In this document: one piece after another, positions 1-6,419 of the stretch
Position numbering within the stretch: the stretch's first letter is position 1
Layout of the letters: every line of letters begins with the position of its first letter
From: Jatrophihabitans sp.
GTDB lineage: Bacteria; Actinomycetota; Actinomycetes; Mycobacteriales; Jatrophihabitantaceae
Length of the DNA: 9,230 nt
Direction: 5' to 3'
Assembly: GCA_004299665.1 (NCBI GenBank)
Contig: SCQZ01000424.1
Span: 1-9,230, forward strand
Made by a program: the position numbers and the translations under genes
The notes under the pieces: model-generated
Told to the model about the DNA's origin: nothing
Database searches by the model: none
The model's input: only the letters and a program-made list of their open reading frames with translations

Positions 1-292
1 CGCCCAAGCCGTCATCGACATCGCAACACGCCATAGTTAATTCGTTACGCTCCCCACCGGTGTAGTAGCGCAGGATCCGGTAACCCGTACTGGCGCACTT
101 GAGCACGACCGGCCCGACGAGCAGCACCCCGAGATACATGTGCAGCGTGATCATGCCGCGCACGTCGAGGATCGTGACACCCTCGACGGCGAGCAGCACG
201 AGCAGGACCATGCCGTTGACGGCGGTGAGCCGACTGTTCCCCTCCACGCCGGCACCCTCCACCACCCGGGAGGTCCCCGCCGGGGCGCTCAC
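1..292 (-). CDS. Small integral membrane protein, partial (runs off left edge)
   Basis: I read this frame from a GTG at 292-290 to the window edge: 97 complete codons with no stop. The start overlaps the stop of the upstream DoxX-Rieske gene (GTGA, 4 bases), which implies translational coupling and membership of the same transcript. After a soluble N-terminus of about 20 residues come two hydrophobic segments: about 26-42 (NGMVLLVLLAVEGVTIL) and about 48-64 (ITLHMYLGVLLVGPVVL), followed by KCASTGYRILRYYTG. The pattern recalls small actinobacterial multi-helix membrane proteins that resemble cytochrome-b-type anchors. The His in ITLHMYLG could be a haem ligand, but that is inference. The family resemblance is from memory and I know no proven function. 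After YYTG (about residue 79) the protein becomes polar and Cys-containing, includes a TTA codon, and no longer looks like a membrane protein, so the 3' part may be displaced or disrupted. The hydrophobic frame and the coupled start make the gene likely; its function is unknown. Confidence 0.68.
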   Translation of the reverse strand, partial: MSAPAGTSRVVEGAGVEGNSRLTAVNGMVLLVLLAVEGVTILDVRGMITLHMYLGVLLVGPVVLKCASTGYRILRYYTGGERNELTMACCDVDDGLG

Positions 293-1518
293 CCGTCGAC
301 CCGCAGTTGCCCGTCGAGCACCTGGACCGGGATGGATCGCAGCGGCGCAGGGGGCGGCCCCTGTAGCACCGCGCCGGTGCGCGCGTCGAAGACGCCGCCG
401 TGGCACGGGCAGACGAACTGCACCGCGGACTGGTCGTACTGCACCTGGCAGCCGGCGTGGGTGCAGATGGCGTCGAAGGCGACGAAGGTGGCGCCGGACG
501 GGTGCACCATCCAGGCCGGGTCGCCGCTGGCCGGGTCGGTGAACTGGCGGGCCTGCCCGGTCGGCACCTGGGACGTGGTGCCGATCAGCGTCCCGCCGGC
601 GGTCGGGGCGCCCGAGGTGGGCGCCGGTGCCGGGCTCGTCCCCGGGCTCGTCGCCGGGCTCGTCCCCGGGGTCGGCGGCGTCGTGCTCGCCGCCCGGGGT
701 GGCGCTGTGAGCGCCGCCTGCGCCTGCCCGGTCCCGCCGCCGGCCGCCCGCCCGATCGCCGCGGTCAGCCCGCCGAGTGCGAGCGCGCCGCCCGCGGCGA
801 CGGCCGCGGCGGTCCCGGCGCCGAGGGCCGTGCGACGGTCGATCTCGGCACGCGTCGCAGGGGTCAGCGGCTCGATCGGCGGGAACACCGGACAGCCACG
901 CATCCGGTGGCATGTGCCGTCCGGGCGCAGGCCGCACGCGCCGGCGCGCGGGCACAGGTGACGCAGCAGCGGCGCCGACACCGCGACCGTGGCCGGTTCG
1001 GGCGGCATCCGCATCCCGGCACGGGCGCGGTTGCGCAGCCACGTCTCGAGGCTGAGCACGCCGCCGGTGCCGAAGCCGAGCAGGGTCAGCCACGCGAACA
1101 GGAAGACGATGTCCGAGCCGTAGTAGTAGGGGCTGGTCGCCCACGAGACGGTCAGGAAGAAGGTCAGTGCGAGCAGCGCGCCGCCGACCGCGGCGGCGCG
1201 CTGGAACAGGCCGAGCAGCGTGCCCACGCCGACGGCGAGTTCACCGAACGCGATGAGCAGGCCGACCAGGGTGGGGGCGTGCATCGACAGCCCGAGCAGC
1301 GGCCCGATCGGGCTGGTGTGCCGCAGCGCCTGCATCTGGGCCGCGACCGAGGCCGGGCTGTGGGTGTCGAGGTAGGCGGGATTCGCCAGCTTCTGCAGCC
1401 CGGCGTAGGTGAAGGTCACACCGAGGAAGCCGCGCAGCGGCAGCAGCAACCAGCCAGGATTGCGCAGCCGGCGCGCCCACACGGACTCCTCGCTCGCGGC
1501 ACGGGACGTGGCAGGCAC
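289..1518 (-). CDS. DoxX-Rieske [2Fe-2S] fusion membrane protein
   Basis: A 409-residue fusion, probably a membrane-bound electron-transfer protein. Residues about 20-150 form a DoxX-like domain with four hydrophobic helices (it includes GFLGVTFTYAGLQKLANPAY and the helix pair near LLIAFGELAVGVGTLLGLF). A short loop holds four Cys (189, 195, 203, 209) with His187 and His204. RR at 228-229 precedes an Ala/Gly-rich helix (about 231-255). A Pro/Thr/Ser linker follows, then a C-terminal Rieske domain with C352-T-H354-A-G-C357 and C370-P-C372-H373. This gives all four cluster ligands (C352, H354, C370, H373) and the two disulphide Cys (C357, C372). In the DoxX/DoxD family, DoxD is a thiosulfate:quinone oxidoreductase subunit; substrate and partner here are unknown. 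I chose GTG at 1518 because the membrane domain begins soon after it and no DoxX-like sequence lies upstream. The Shine-Dalgarno is poor. GTG at 1482, preceded by GAGGAG at a tight 3-base spacing, is the alternative. The divergent two-component system may regulate it. Confidence 0.88.
   Translation of the reverse strand: MPATSRAASEESVWARRLRNPGWLLLPLRGFLGVTFTYAGLQKLANPAYLDTHSPASVAAQMQALRHTSPIGPLLGLSMHAPTLVGLLIAFGELAVGVGTLLGLFQRAAAVGGALLALTFFLTVSWATSPYYYGSDIVFLFAWLTLLGFGTGGVLSLETWLRNRARAGMRMPPEPATVAVSAPLLRHLCPRAGACGLRPDGTCHRMRGCPVFPPIEPLTPATRAEIDRRTALGAGTAAAVAAGGALALGGLTAAIGRAAGGGTGQAQAALTAPPRAASTTPPTPGTSPATSPGTSPAPAPTSGAPTAGGTLIGTTSQVPTGQARQFTDPASGDPAWMVHPSGATFVAFDAICTHAGCQVQYDQSAVQFVCPCHGGVFDARTGAVLQGPPPAPLRSIPVQVLDGQLRVDG
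632..667. repeat. Three 12-bp tandem repeats in the Rieske linker
   Basis: Three consecutive copies of a 12-base unit (GGGCTCGTCCCC, with the middle copy differing at one base) lie inside the DoxX-Rieske gene. On the coding strand they give the repeating PGTS-PATS-PGTS part of the Pro/Thr/Ser-rich linker between the last membrane helix and the Rieske domain. Because the unit is a multiple of three, copy-number change would lengthen or shorten the tether without breaking the frame. Confidence 0.85.
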
Positions 1519-1599
1519 GCTGCCATGTTGGCCGAACCGGTCACTAAGAACCCGTTCACGTCTTACCGCCGCGACAGCCTGGGGCCCTACTGTGAGCCC
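1519..1599. promoter_or_regulatory. Divergent intergenic region with nested inverted repeats
   Basis: This 81-base gap lies between the GTG starts of the DoxX-Rieske gene (minus) and the response regulator (plus), so it should carry both promoters. Two nested inverted repeats sit in it: TAAGA at 1545-1549 with TCTTA at 1561-1565, and GAAC-CC-GTTC at 1548-1557. The stretch is less GC-rich than its surroundings. I found no convincing -35/-10 pair on either strand. An operator for the adjacent OmpR-type regulator is a reasonable guess and no more. Confidence 0.4.
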
Positions 1600-2307
1600 G
1601 TGACCGTCGCCGAGGCCCACAGCGGTGTCCTGGCGGGGCTGCAGGTGTTGATCGTCGAGGACGACCGGGCGATCGGGAGCCAGCTCGTCAAGGGATTGGC
1701 CCGGGCCGGCTGCGAGCCGACGGCCGTGGCCACCGCGGCGGAGGCGCTGCAGCGCAGCGGGGCCGGGCTGATCCTGCTCGACCTCGGGTTGCCGGACATG
1801 GACGGGGTGGACCTGTGCCGCCGGCTGCGATCGCGCGGCACCGCGCCGATCATCGTGATCACCGCACGCGGCGCCGAACCCGACCGGGTCGACGCCCTGG
1901 ACGCCGGTGCCGACGACTACCTGGTCAAGCCGTTCGGCTTCGCCGAACTGTTGGCCCGGATGCGTGCGGTGCTGCGCCGGACCGGGCCGGACAGCGGGGC
2001 CACCACGTACGGCGCGCTGCGCGTCGACCCTGCCGCGCGCCGGGTCTGGGTGGCCGGGCGACCCGTAGCGCTGACCGGCAAGGAGTTCGACATCCTCGCG
2101 TGCCTGGCGATCGAACCTGGCCGCGTGGTCACCCGCGAGGAGATCTTCGACCGGGTGTGGGACGAGCACTGGTACGGACCGCGCAAGGTGCTCGACGTGC
2201 ACGTCGCGGCGCTGCGCCGCAAGCTCGGCCACCCGGAGATCATCGAGACCGTCTACGGCCGCGGCTTCCGCCTCGGTGAGGTGATCGAGGACCCGTCCCA
2301 CCGGTGA
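1600..2307 (+). CDS. OmpR-family two-component response regulator
   Basis: A 235-residue DNA-binding response regulator of usual OmpR/PhoB length. The receiver domain occupies about residues 14-128, with the acidic cluster E20-D21-D22 (LIVEDD), phospho-acceptor D61 in LLDLGLPDMDG, conserved T88 and K110 in YLVKPFG. A winged-helix domain spans about 137-226: it begins YGALRVDPAARRV, contains LTGKEFDIL and the recognition-helix region RKVLDVHVAALRRKLG, and ends with the wing TVYGRGFRL. The partner kinase starts 4 bases after the stop, so the two are co-transcribed. The start is uncertain. GTG at 1600 gives a normal short lead-in to the receiver, but I see no clear Shine-Dalgarno. An in-frame ATG at 1525 would add 25 residues with no family resemblance. 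Targets are unknown; the divergently transcribed DoxX-Rieske gene is the most obvious candidate. Confidence 0.93.
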   Translation: MTVAEAHSGVLAGLQVLIVEDDRAIGSQLVKGLARAGCEPTAVATAAEALQRSGAGLILLDLGLPDMDGVDLCRRLRSRGTAPIIVITARGAEPDRVDALDAGADDYLVKPFGFAELLARMRAVLRRTGPDSGATTYGALRVDPAARRVWVAGRPVALTGKEFDILACLAIEPGRVVTREEIFDRVWDEHWYGPRKVLDVHVAALRRKLGHPEIIETVYGRGFRLGEVIEDPSHR

Positions 2308-2311
2308 TGCC

Positions 2312-3685
2312 GTGACCCGCCGCGTGTTCGCCGCCTTCCTGGGCGTGCTCGTCGTCCTGATCGCGGCGATCGTCGTGCCGCTCGGCGTTGTGGGCGCGTC
2401 CCGCCAACGCGACGACTTCATGGCCGCGGCACGCACCGCGGCCCGCAGTTACGCCGCGCTCGCCGAGGAGCAACTCGGTGACCGCGGCAGCGCCGCCGCC
2501 CTCGCCCAGGCGCTCGAGCGGGCGGTCGCACCCGGTGACCGGGTCGCCGTGCTGGACGGGTCCGGCCGCGTCGTCGCGGCGATCGGCCCGCGCCCGCCGG
2601 CGGGCGTGCTGCAGGCAGTACGGGCCGGGCGGCCCGTCCCCGGCAGCGAGAACCGCGTGACCGTGGCGATCGCGATCGGCGACGGCACGCCGGCCGGAAC
2701 CGTCGTGCTGGTCCGCGACACGGCGGCCCTGGACCGGCGCAACGGGACCCTCTGGCTGATCCTGGGTGTCGCCGCGCTCGCCGCGCTGGCGCTCGGGGCG
2801 GCGACGGGCTGGCTGCTGGCCCGCTGGGTGTCGCGGCCGTTGCGCAGCCTCGTGGGCGCCGCGCACGGCATCGGCGCCGGTGATCCCGGCGCCCGCGCCG
2901 ACCCGGAATCCGGGCCGGGCCAGGTCCGCGACGTGGCGCGCGCGTTCAACGACATGGCCGACCGGGTCGCCGGTGTGCTGGAGCGCCAGCGCGGCATGAC
3001 GGCGGAGGTGTCGCACCAGCTGCGCACGCCGCTGGCCGCCCTGCGGCTGCGCCTGGAACTGCTCGCCGACGACCTGTCCGGAGAGGCCCGCGACGAGGTC
3101 GCCGCCATGCTGGCCGAGACCGACCGCCTGGCGCGTCTGGTCGACGGGCTGCTGGCCGTCGCGCGCGCCGAGGCCACCGAGTCCAGCCCGGTGCCCGTGG
3201 ACGTCGGCGCCGTCGTCGAGGAGCGGATCGCGGCCTGGGCGCCCGTCGCGGCCGAGCGCGGGATCGCGATCGAGCAGCCCCGGGCCGCACCGGCGGCGCC
3301 GGCGGCGGCCCTCACCGCGGGTCACCTCGAGCAGGTGCTGGACAACCTGCTGGCCAACTCCGTCGACGCGGTCCCGGCGGGCGGGACCATCACGGTCACC
3401 GCGACCCGCGACGGGGCCCAGGTGGTGCTGCGGATCGACGACACCGGGCCCGGGATGGGGCCCGAGCAGCGGGCCCGGGCCTTCGATCCGTTCACCACCG
3501 ATCGCGGCGGCCGTGGCGGCACCGGACTGGGCCTGTCCATCGTCGGCAGGCTGGTCGCCGTCGACCACGGCACGGCCACCCTGGTGGAGCGGCCCGGCGG
3601 GGGCACCCGCGTCGAGATCCGGCTCCGGACCTCCCCCCACCGCGCCCCGCCCACCGCCCCGGTCCCGGGCGGCGTCGCCTCCTGA
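2312..3685 (+). CDS. Membrane sensor histidine kinase (HAMP-HisKA-HATPase)
   Basis: A 457-residue sensor kinase, cognate to the regulator just upstream. A first membrane helix (about 7-28) is followed by an extracytoplasmic sensor region of roughly 115 residues without a recognised domain. A second helix (about 147-170) leads into a HAMP linker (WVSRPLRSL to FNDMADRV). The H-box MTAEVSHQLRTPLAALR places the phospho-His at H235. The ATPase domain has the N-box LDNLLANSVDA (N345, N349), the G1 box DDTGPGMG (D377), the F-box AFDPFTTDRGG and the G2 box GTGLGLSIV (403 onward). All catalytic elements are present, so it should be active. The start is GTG, 4 bases after the regulator's stop; the hydrophobic helix begins almost immediately after it. 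The Pro-rich tail is short. The gene ends 31 bases from the convergent PaaX-like gene and I see no strong terminator in that gap. The signal sensed cannot be inferred. Confidence 0.93.
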   Translation: MTRRVFAAFLGVLVVLIAAIVVPLGVVGASRQRDDFMAAARTAARSYAALAEEQLGDRGSAAALAQALERAVAPGDRVAVLDGSGRVVAAIGPRPPAGVLQAVRAGRPVPGSENRVTVAIAIGDGTPAGTVVLVRDTAALDRRNGTLWLILGVAALAALALGAATGWLLARWVSRPLRSLVGAAHGIGAGDPGARADPESGPGQVRDVARAFNDMADRVAGVLERQRGMTAEVSHQLRTPLAALRLRLELLADDLSGEARDEVAAMLAETDRLARLVDGLLAVARAEATESSPVPVDVGAVVEERIAAWAPVAAERGIAIEQPRAAPAAPAAALTAGHLEQVLDNLLANSVDAVPAGGTITVTATRDGAQVVLRIDDTGPGMGPEQRARAFDPFTTDRGGRGGTGLGLSIVGRLVAVDHGTATLVERPGGGTRVEIRLRTSPHRAPPTAPVPGGVAS

Positions 3686-3716
3686 GCCGCGGCTGCGCGA
3701 CCGGCGGATCGGGGTG

Positions 3717-4568
3717 TCAGGCCGGCGGGGCGTCGAGCCGGAGCCACGCGGCGCTCGCCTCGGCGCCCCATTCGGCGTGTCGCCGGGCGAACAACGCCGC
3801 GGCGCGCTCGCCGATCCAGCGGCGCGGGAGCAGGTCGCGCGGCAGCGCCGGGTCGATCGCGGGGAAGCGCCGCCACGCGTGGACGAGTTCGATCAGCCGA
3901 GGCAGCGGTTCGTGCGTGCGGGCGGCGGCGAACTCGGCGAGGAACTGCCGGTACCGGGCCTCGACGGCGTCCAGGTCCCACGCCTGCCGGACCATGCCGG
4001 CCAGGTCGGCGCCCCCGACGTGCTCGGCGCGGAAGATCCGCGCGTCCTGCACGTCGCAATGCCGGAGCAGTTGCTCGACCTCGGCGATGCGTTCGGCGTG
4101 GGTGCTGATCCACACCCCCGGGCCGGGTGTGCCGTAGCCGGCCCAGGACAGCCGGGTGTTCAGCAGGTGCCGGGCGGCGCGGTCGGCCTCCGGGACGCGG
4201 GCCAGCACCAGTACCAGCCGGCCGTCCCAGTCGGCCGCGACGCGGCCGAACTCGTAGATCCGCCGGGTGCCGTCGACGAGCAGCCGTTCGGCACTCGGTG
4301 TCAGGGACCACCGGGTGCGCCGGCCGTGGCGTTCGGAGACCAACCAGCCGTCCGCGGCGGTGCGCATGAGCGCCTGGCGCGCAGCCTTCTCCTCGACGCC
4401 GAGGCGGCCGAGGACCTCGATGATCGAGGAGGTCCACACCGTGCCCCCGGCGGGAAGGACGAACTCGCCCAGGACGGTGAACAGCAGGCCGCGTGCACTG
4501 CCGGCCCCGGCCGCGTGCCGGCGTGACATCCGCGGCGCCGGTCCACCGGGACGCACCGCGTCGGTCAT
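3717..4568 (-). CDS. PaaX-family transcriptional repressor
   Basis: A 283-residue regulator with the full three-part PaaX layout. The N-terminal winged helix (about 25-95) contains ARGLLFTVLGEFVLP, TSSIIEVLGRLGVEEKAARQ and ALMRTAADGWLVSERHGRR. The central domain (about 113-185) contains WDGRLVLVLARVPE, the LSWAGYGTPGPGVWIS stretch and a Cas2-like fold known for this family. The C-terminal PaaX_C region contains RLIELVHAWRRFPAIDP and LPRRWIGERAAALFARRH. PaaX proteins are repressors of phenylacetate catabolism released by phenylacetyl-CoA. Here the gene is divergent from boxC, so benzoyl-CoA or another aryl-CoA is a likely effector (inference). The ATG at 4568 is fixed by a strong Shine-Dalgarno (AGAGGAG, 4580-4574, 5-base spacing). 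Its length is close to the family norm, and nothing looks damaged. Autoregulation is plausible because its promoter must overlap that of boxC. Confidence 0.92.
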   Translation of the reverse strand: MTDAVRPGGPAPRMSRRHAAGAGSARGLLFTVLGEFVLPAGGTVWTSSIIEVLGRLGVEEKAARQALMRTAADGWLVSERHGRRTRWSLTPSAERLLVDGTRRIYEFGRVAADWDGRLVLVLARVPEADRAARHLLNTRLSWAGYGTPGPGVWISTHAERIAEVEQLLRHCDVQDARIFRAEHVGGADLAGMVRQAWDLDAVEARYRQFLAEFAAARTHEPLPRLIELVHAWRRFPAIDPALPRDLLPRRWIGERAAALFARRHAEWGAEASAAWLRLDAPPA

Positions 4569-4679
4569 CGTCACTCCTCTGGCAGGATGACGCCAACTTA
4601 CTACATCGACTTGACGAAATGTGTGGAATATGTAGAACATAGTGATGAGACGACCGAGCGACCGGCGAAGGACGAGCCC
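4569..4679 (+). promoter_or_regulatory. Divergent regulator/boxC promoter region with operator-like repeats
   Basis: This is the AT-richest stretch between the two divergent genes. Toward boxC I see TTGACG (4611-4616) and TAGAAC (4633-4638) with a 16-base spacer, a plausible sigma-70 promoter giving a leader of about 35 bases. A 13-base palindrome TATGT-AGA-ACATA (4629-4641) overlaps the -10. A wider inverted pair, CTACAT (4601-4606) and ATGTAG (4630-4635), brackets the -35. ATGT recurs at 4619 and 4630, 11 bases apart. These look like binding sites for the adjacent PaaX-like repressor. Shine-Dalgarno sequences are present for both genes: AAGGA at 4668-4672 for boxC and AGAGGAG at 4580-4574 for the regulator. 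The minus-strand promoter is not clear. Confidence 0.6.
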
Positions 4680-6413
4680 ATGACCGACCTGGCCACCCCC
4701 GAGGCTGCGAACCGGTCCACGGAGGCGGCGCCGCACGTCGAGTTCCGCACCGACCCGCAGGCGTACCGGCACTGGCGCCTCGCGGTCGACGGTCCCGTCG
4801 CGACGCTCACCATGGACGTCGACGAGCACGGCGGGCTGGTCCCCGGCTACGAGCTGAAGCTGAACTCGTACGACCTGGGCGTGGACATCGAGCTGTACGA
4901 CGCGGCCCAGCGGCTGCGCTTCGAGCACCCTGAGGTGCGGACCGTGGTGGTGACCTCCGGCAAGGACAAGATCTTCTGTGCGGGCGCGAACATCCGGATG
5001 CTGGCGGCCTCGGCCCACGGCTGGAAGGTGAACTTCTGCAAGTTCACCAACGAGACCCGCAACGGCATCGAGGACGCGACGGCGAACTCCGGCCAGACCT
5101 GGGTCGCGGCGCTGAACGGCACCGCGTCCGGCGGCGGGTACGAGCTGGCGCTGGCATGCGCGCATCTGATGCTGGTCGACGACCGCTCGTCCGTGGTGTC
5201 GCTGCCGGAGTTGCCGCTGCTGGGCGTGCTGCCCGGCACCGGCGGCCTGACCCGGGTGGTCGACAAGCGCCACGTCCGCCGCGACCTCGCCGACTACTTC
5301 GCCACGAAGTCCGAGGGCGTCGGCGGCCGCCGCGCGGTCCGGTGGCGGCTGGTGGACGAGGTCGTGCCGCGGCAGGCATGGCAGGAGACGGTGGCGGCTC
5401 GCGCCCGCGAGTTGGCCGGGCGCTCCCACCGGCCGGACGGCGCGACCGGCGTCGCCCTCACGCGGCTGGCCAAGGAGCGCACCGCCGGCGCGATCACGTA
5501 CCGGTACATCGCGGCCGTCCTGGACCGCGAGTCGCGGACGGTGCAGATCACCGTCCAGGGGCCGGCAGCGGACGCACCTGCCGACGCGGCCGCGATCCAC
5601 GCCGCGGGCGCCGCGTTCTACCCGCTGCAGCTGGCTCGCGAGCTGGACGACCTGATCCTGGACCTGCGCACCAACGAGACCGAGCTGGGCACGTGGGTGT
5701 TCCGCACGTCCGGGGACCCGGCGCGGGTACTGGCCTACGACGAGTTGCTGCTGGCCAACCGGGACGACTGGCTGGTCAACGAGATCGTCCACTACCTCAA
5801 GCGCACCCTGAAACGCCTCGACGTGACCAGCCGCAGCCTGATCGCGCTGGTCGAGCCGGGCTCGTGCTTCGCCGGCTCGCTGCTGGAGCTCGCGCTGGCC
5901 GCCGACCGCTCGTACATGCTGGCCGGTGTCTTCGAGGACGACGACGGGAGCTTGCGATCCGAGCAGGTATTGGTCCCGGTTCCTGCGGCCGTCACGGTCG
6001 GCGCGATGAACCTCGGCCCGCTGCCGATGGGCAACGGCCTGACCCGGCTGCAGACCCGCTTCCTGGGTGACGAGGACGCGCTCGCCGCGGTGGGCAAGCT
6101 GGCCGGCACGGCGCTGGAGGCCGAGGACGCGCTGGACGCCGGGCTGGTCACCTTCGCCCCGGACGACATCGACTGGGACGAGGAGGTCCGGATCGCGATC
6201 GAGGAGCGGGCGTCGTTCAGTCCGGACGCGCTGACGGGGCTGGAGGCGAACTACCGCTTCGCCGGGCCGGAGACGCTGGAGACCAAGATCTTCGGCCGGC
6301 TCACCGCGTGGCAGAACTGGATCTTCTACCGCCCGAACGCGTCCGGGCCGGACGGCGCGCTGCGCAGGTTCGGCACCGGCCGGCGCGCGGACTTCGACAG
6401 GAAGCGAGTCTGA
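4680..6413 (+). CDS. boxC: Benzoyl-CoA-dihydrodiol lyase / 2,3-epoxybenzoyl-CoA dihydrolase BoxC
   Basis: A 577-residue cytoplasmic enzyme of the box pathway (EC 4.1.2.44 family) that hydrolyses 2,3-epoxybenzoyl-CoA to 3,4-dehydroadipyl-CoA semialdehyde and formate. It belongs to the enoyl-CoA hydratase/isomerase (crotonase) superfamily. The N-terminal half has the characteristic BoxC stretch LTMDVDEHGG and LKLNSYDLGVDIELYDA, the oxyanion-hole segment FCAGANIRML (99-108), and GTASGGGYELALA (G151-G153, E155), followed by SLPELPLLGVLPGTGGLTR with E177. The second half, about 310-577, is a further degenerate crotonase-like region (LIALVEPGSCFAGSLLELALAADRS). Length matches known BoxC proteins (about 550-560) plus a short N-terminal extension. 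I chose ATG at 4680 because AAGGA lies 7 bases upstream. The in-frame ATG at 4587 would encode a Tyr/Asp-rich leader that coincides with the promoter repeats. It is first in the operon; boxB follows after 6 bases. Confidence 0.95.
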   Translation: MTDLATPEAANRSTEAAPHVEFRTDPQAYRHWRLAVDGPVATLTMDVDEHGGLVPGYELKLNSYDLGVDIELYDAAQRLRFEHPEVRTVVVTSGKDKIFCAGANIRMLAASAHGWKVNFCKFTNETRNGIEDATANSGQTWVAALNGTASGGGYELALACAHLMLVDDRSSVVSLPELPLLGVLPGTGGLTRVVDKRHVRRDLADYFATKSEGVGGRRAVRWRLVDEVVPRQAWQETVAARARELAGRSHRPDGATGVALTRLAKERTAGAITYRYIAAVLDRESRTVQITVQGPAADAPADAAAIHAAGAAFYPLQLARELDDLILDLRTNETELGTWVFRTSGDPARVLAYDELLLANRDDWLVNEIVHYLKRTLKRLDVTSRSLIALVEPGSCFAGSLLELALAADRSYMLAGVFEDDDGSLRSEQVLVPVPAAVTVGAMNLGPLPMGNGLTRLQTRFLGDEDALAAVGKLAGTALEAEDALDAGLVTFAPDDIDWDEEVRIAIEERASFSPDALTGLEANYRFAGPETLETKIFGRLTAWQNWIFYRPNASGPDGALRRFGTGRRADFDRKRV

Positions 6414-6419
6414 ACCCCC

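Noticed and set aside
400..1599. Plus-strand open frame upstream of and in frame with the response regulator
   Set aside because: It is antisense to the DoxX-Rieske gene, Arg/Gly-rich and without domains. The receiver domain begins just after GTG 1600.
1519..2436. Minus-strand extension of the DoxX-Rieske frame across the response regulator
   Set aside because: The sequence upstream of GTG 1518 is antisense to an intact regulator and looks like shadow coding, not a protein domain.
3686..3716. Possible bidirectional terminator between the convergent kinase and PaaX-like genes
   Set aside because: Only short GC-rich self-complementary bits are present in 31 bases, with no convincing stem-loop and no T-tract.
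3717..4568. Cas2-like central domain hinting at a CRISPR link
   Set aside because: The PaaX family contains a Cas2-like fold in its middle domain. There are no CRISPR repeats or cas genes in the window.
4587..4679. Earlier in-frame ATG for BoxC at 4587
   Set aside because: No Shine-Dalgarno is seen. The extra 31 residues have no BoxC resemblance, and the DNA there holds the promoter and repeats. ATG 4680 has AAGGA at 7-base spacing.
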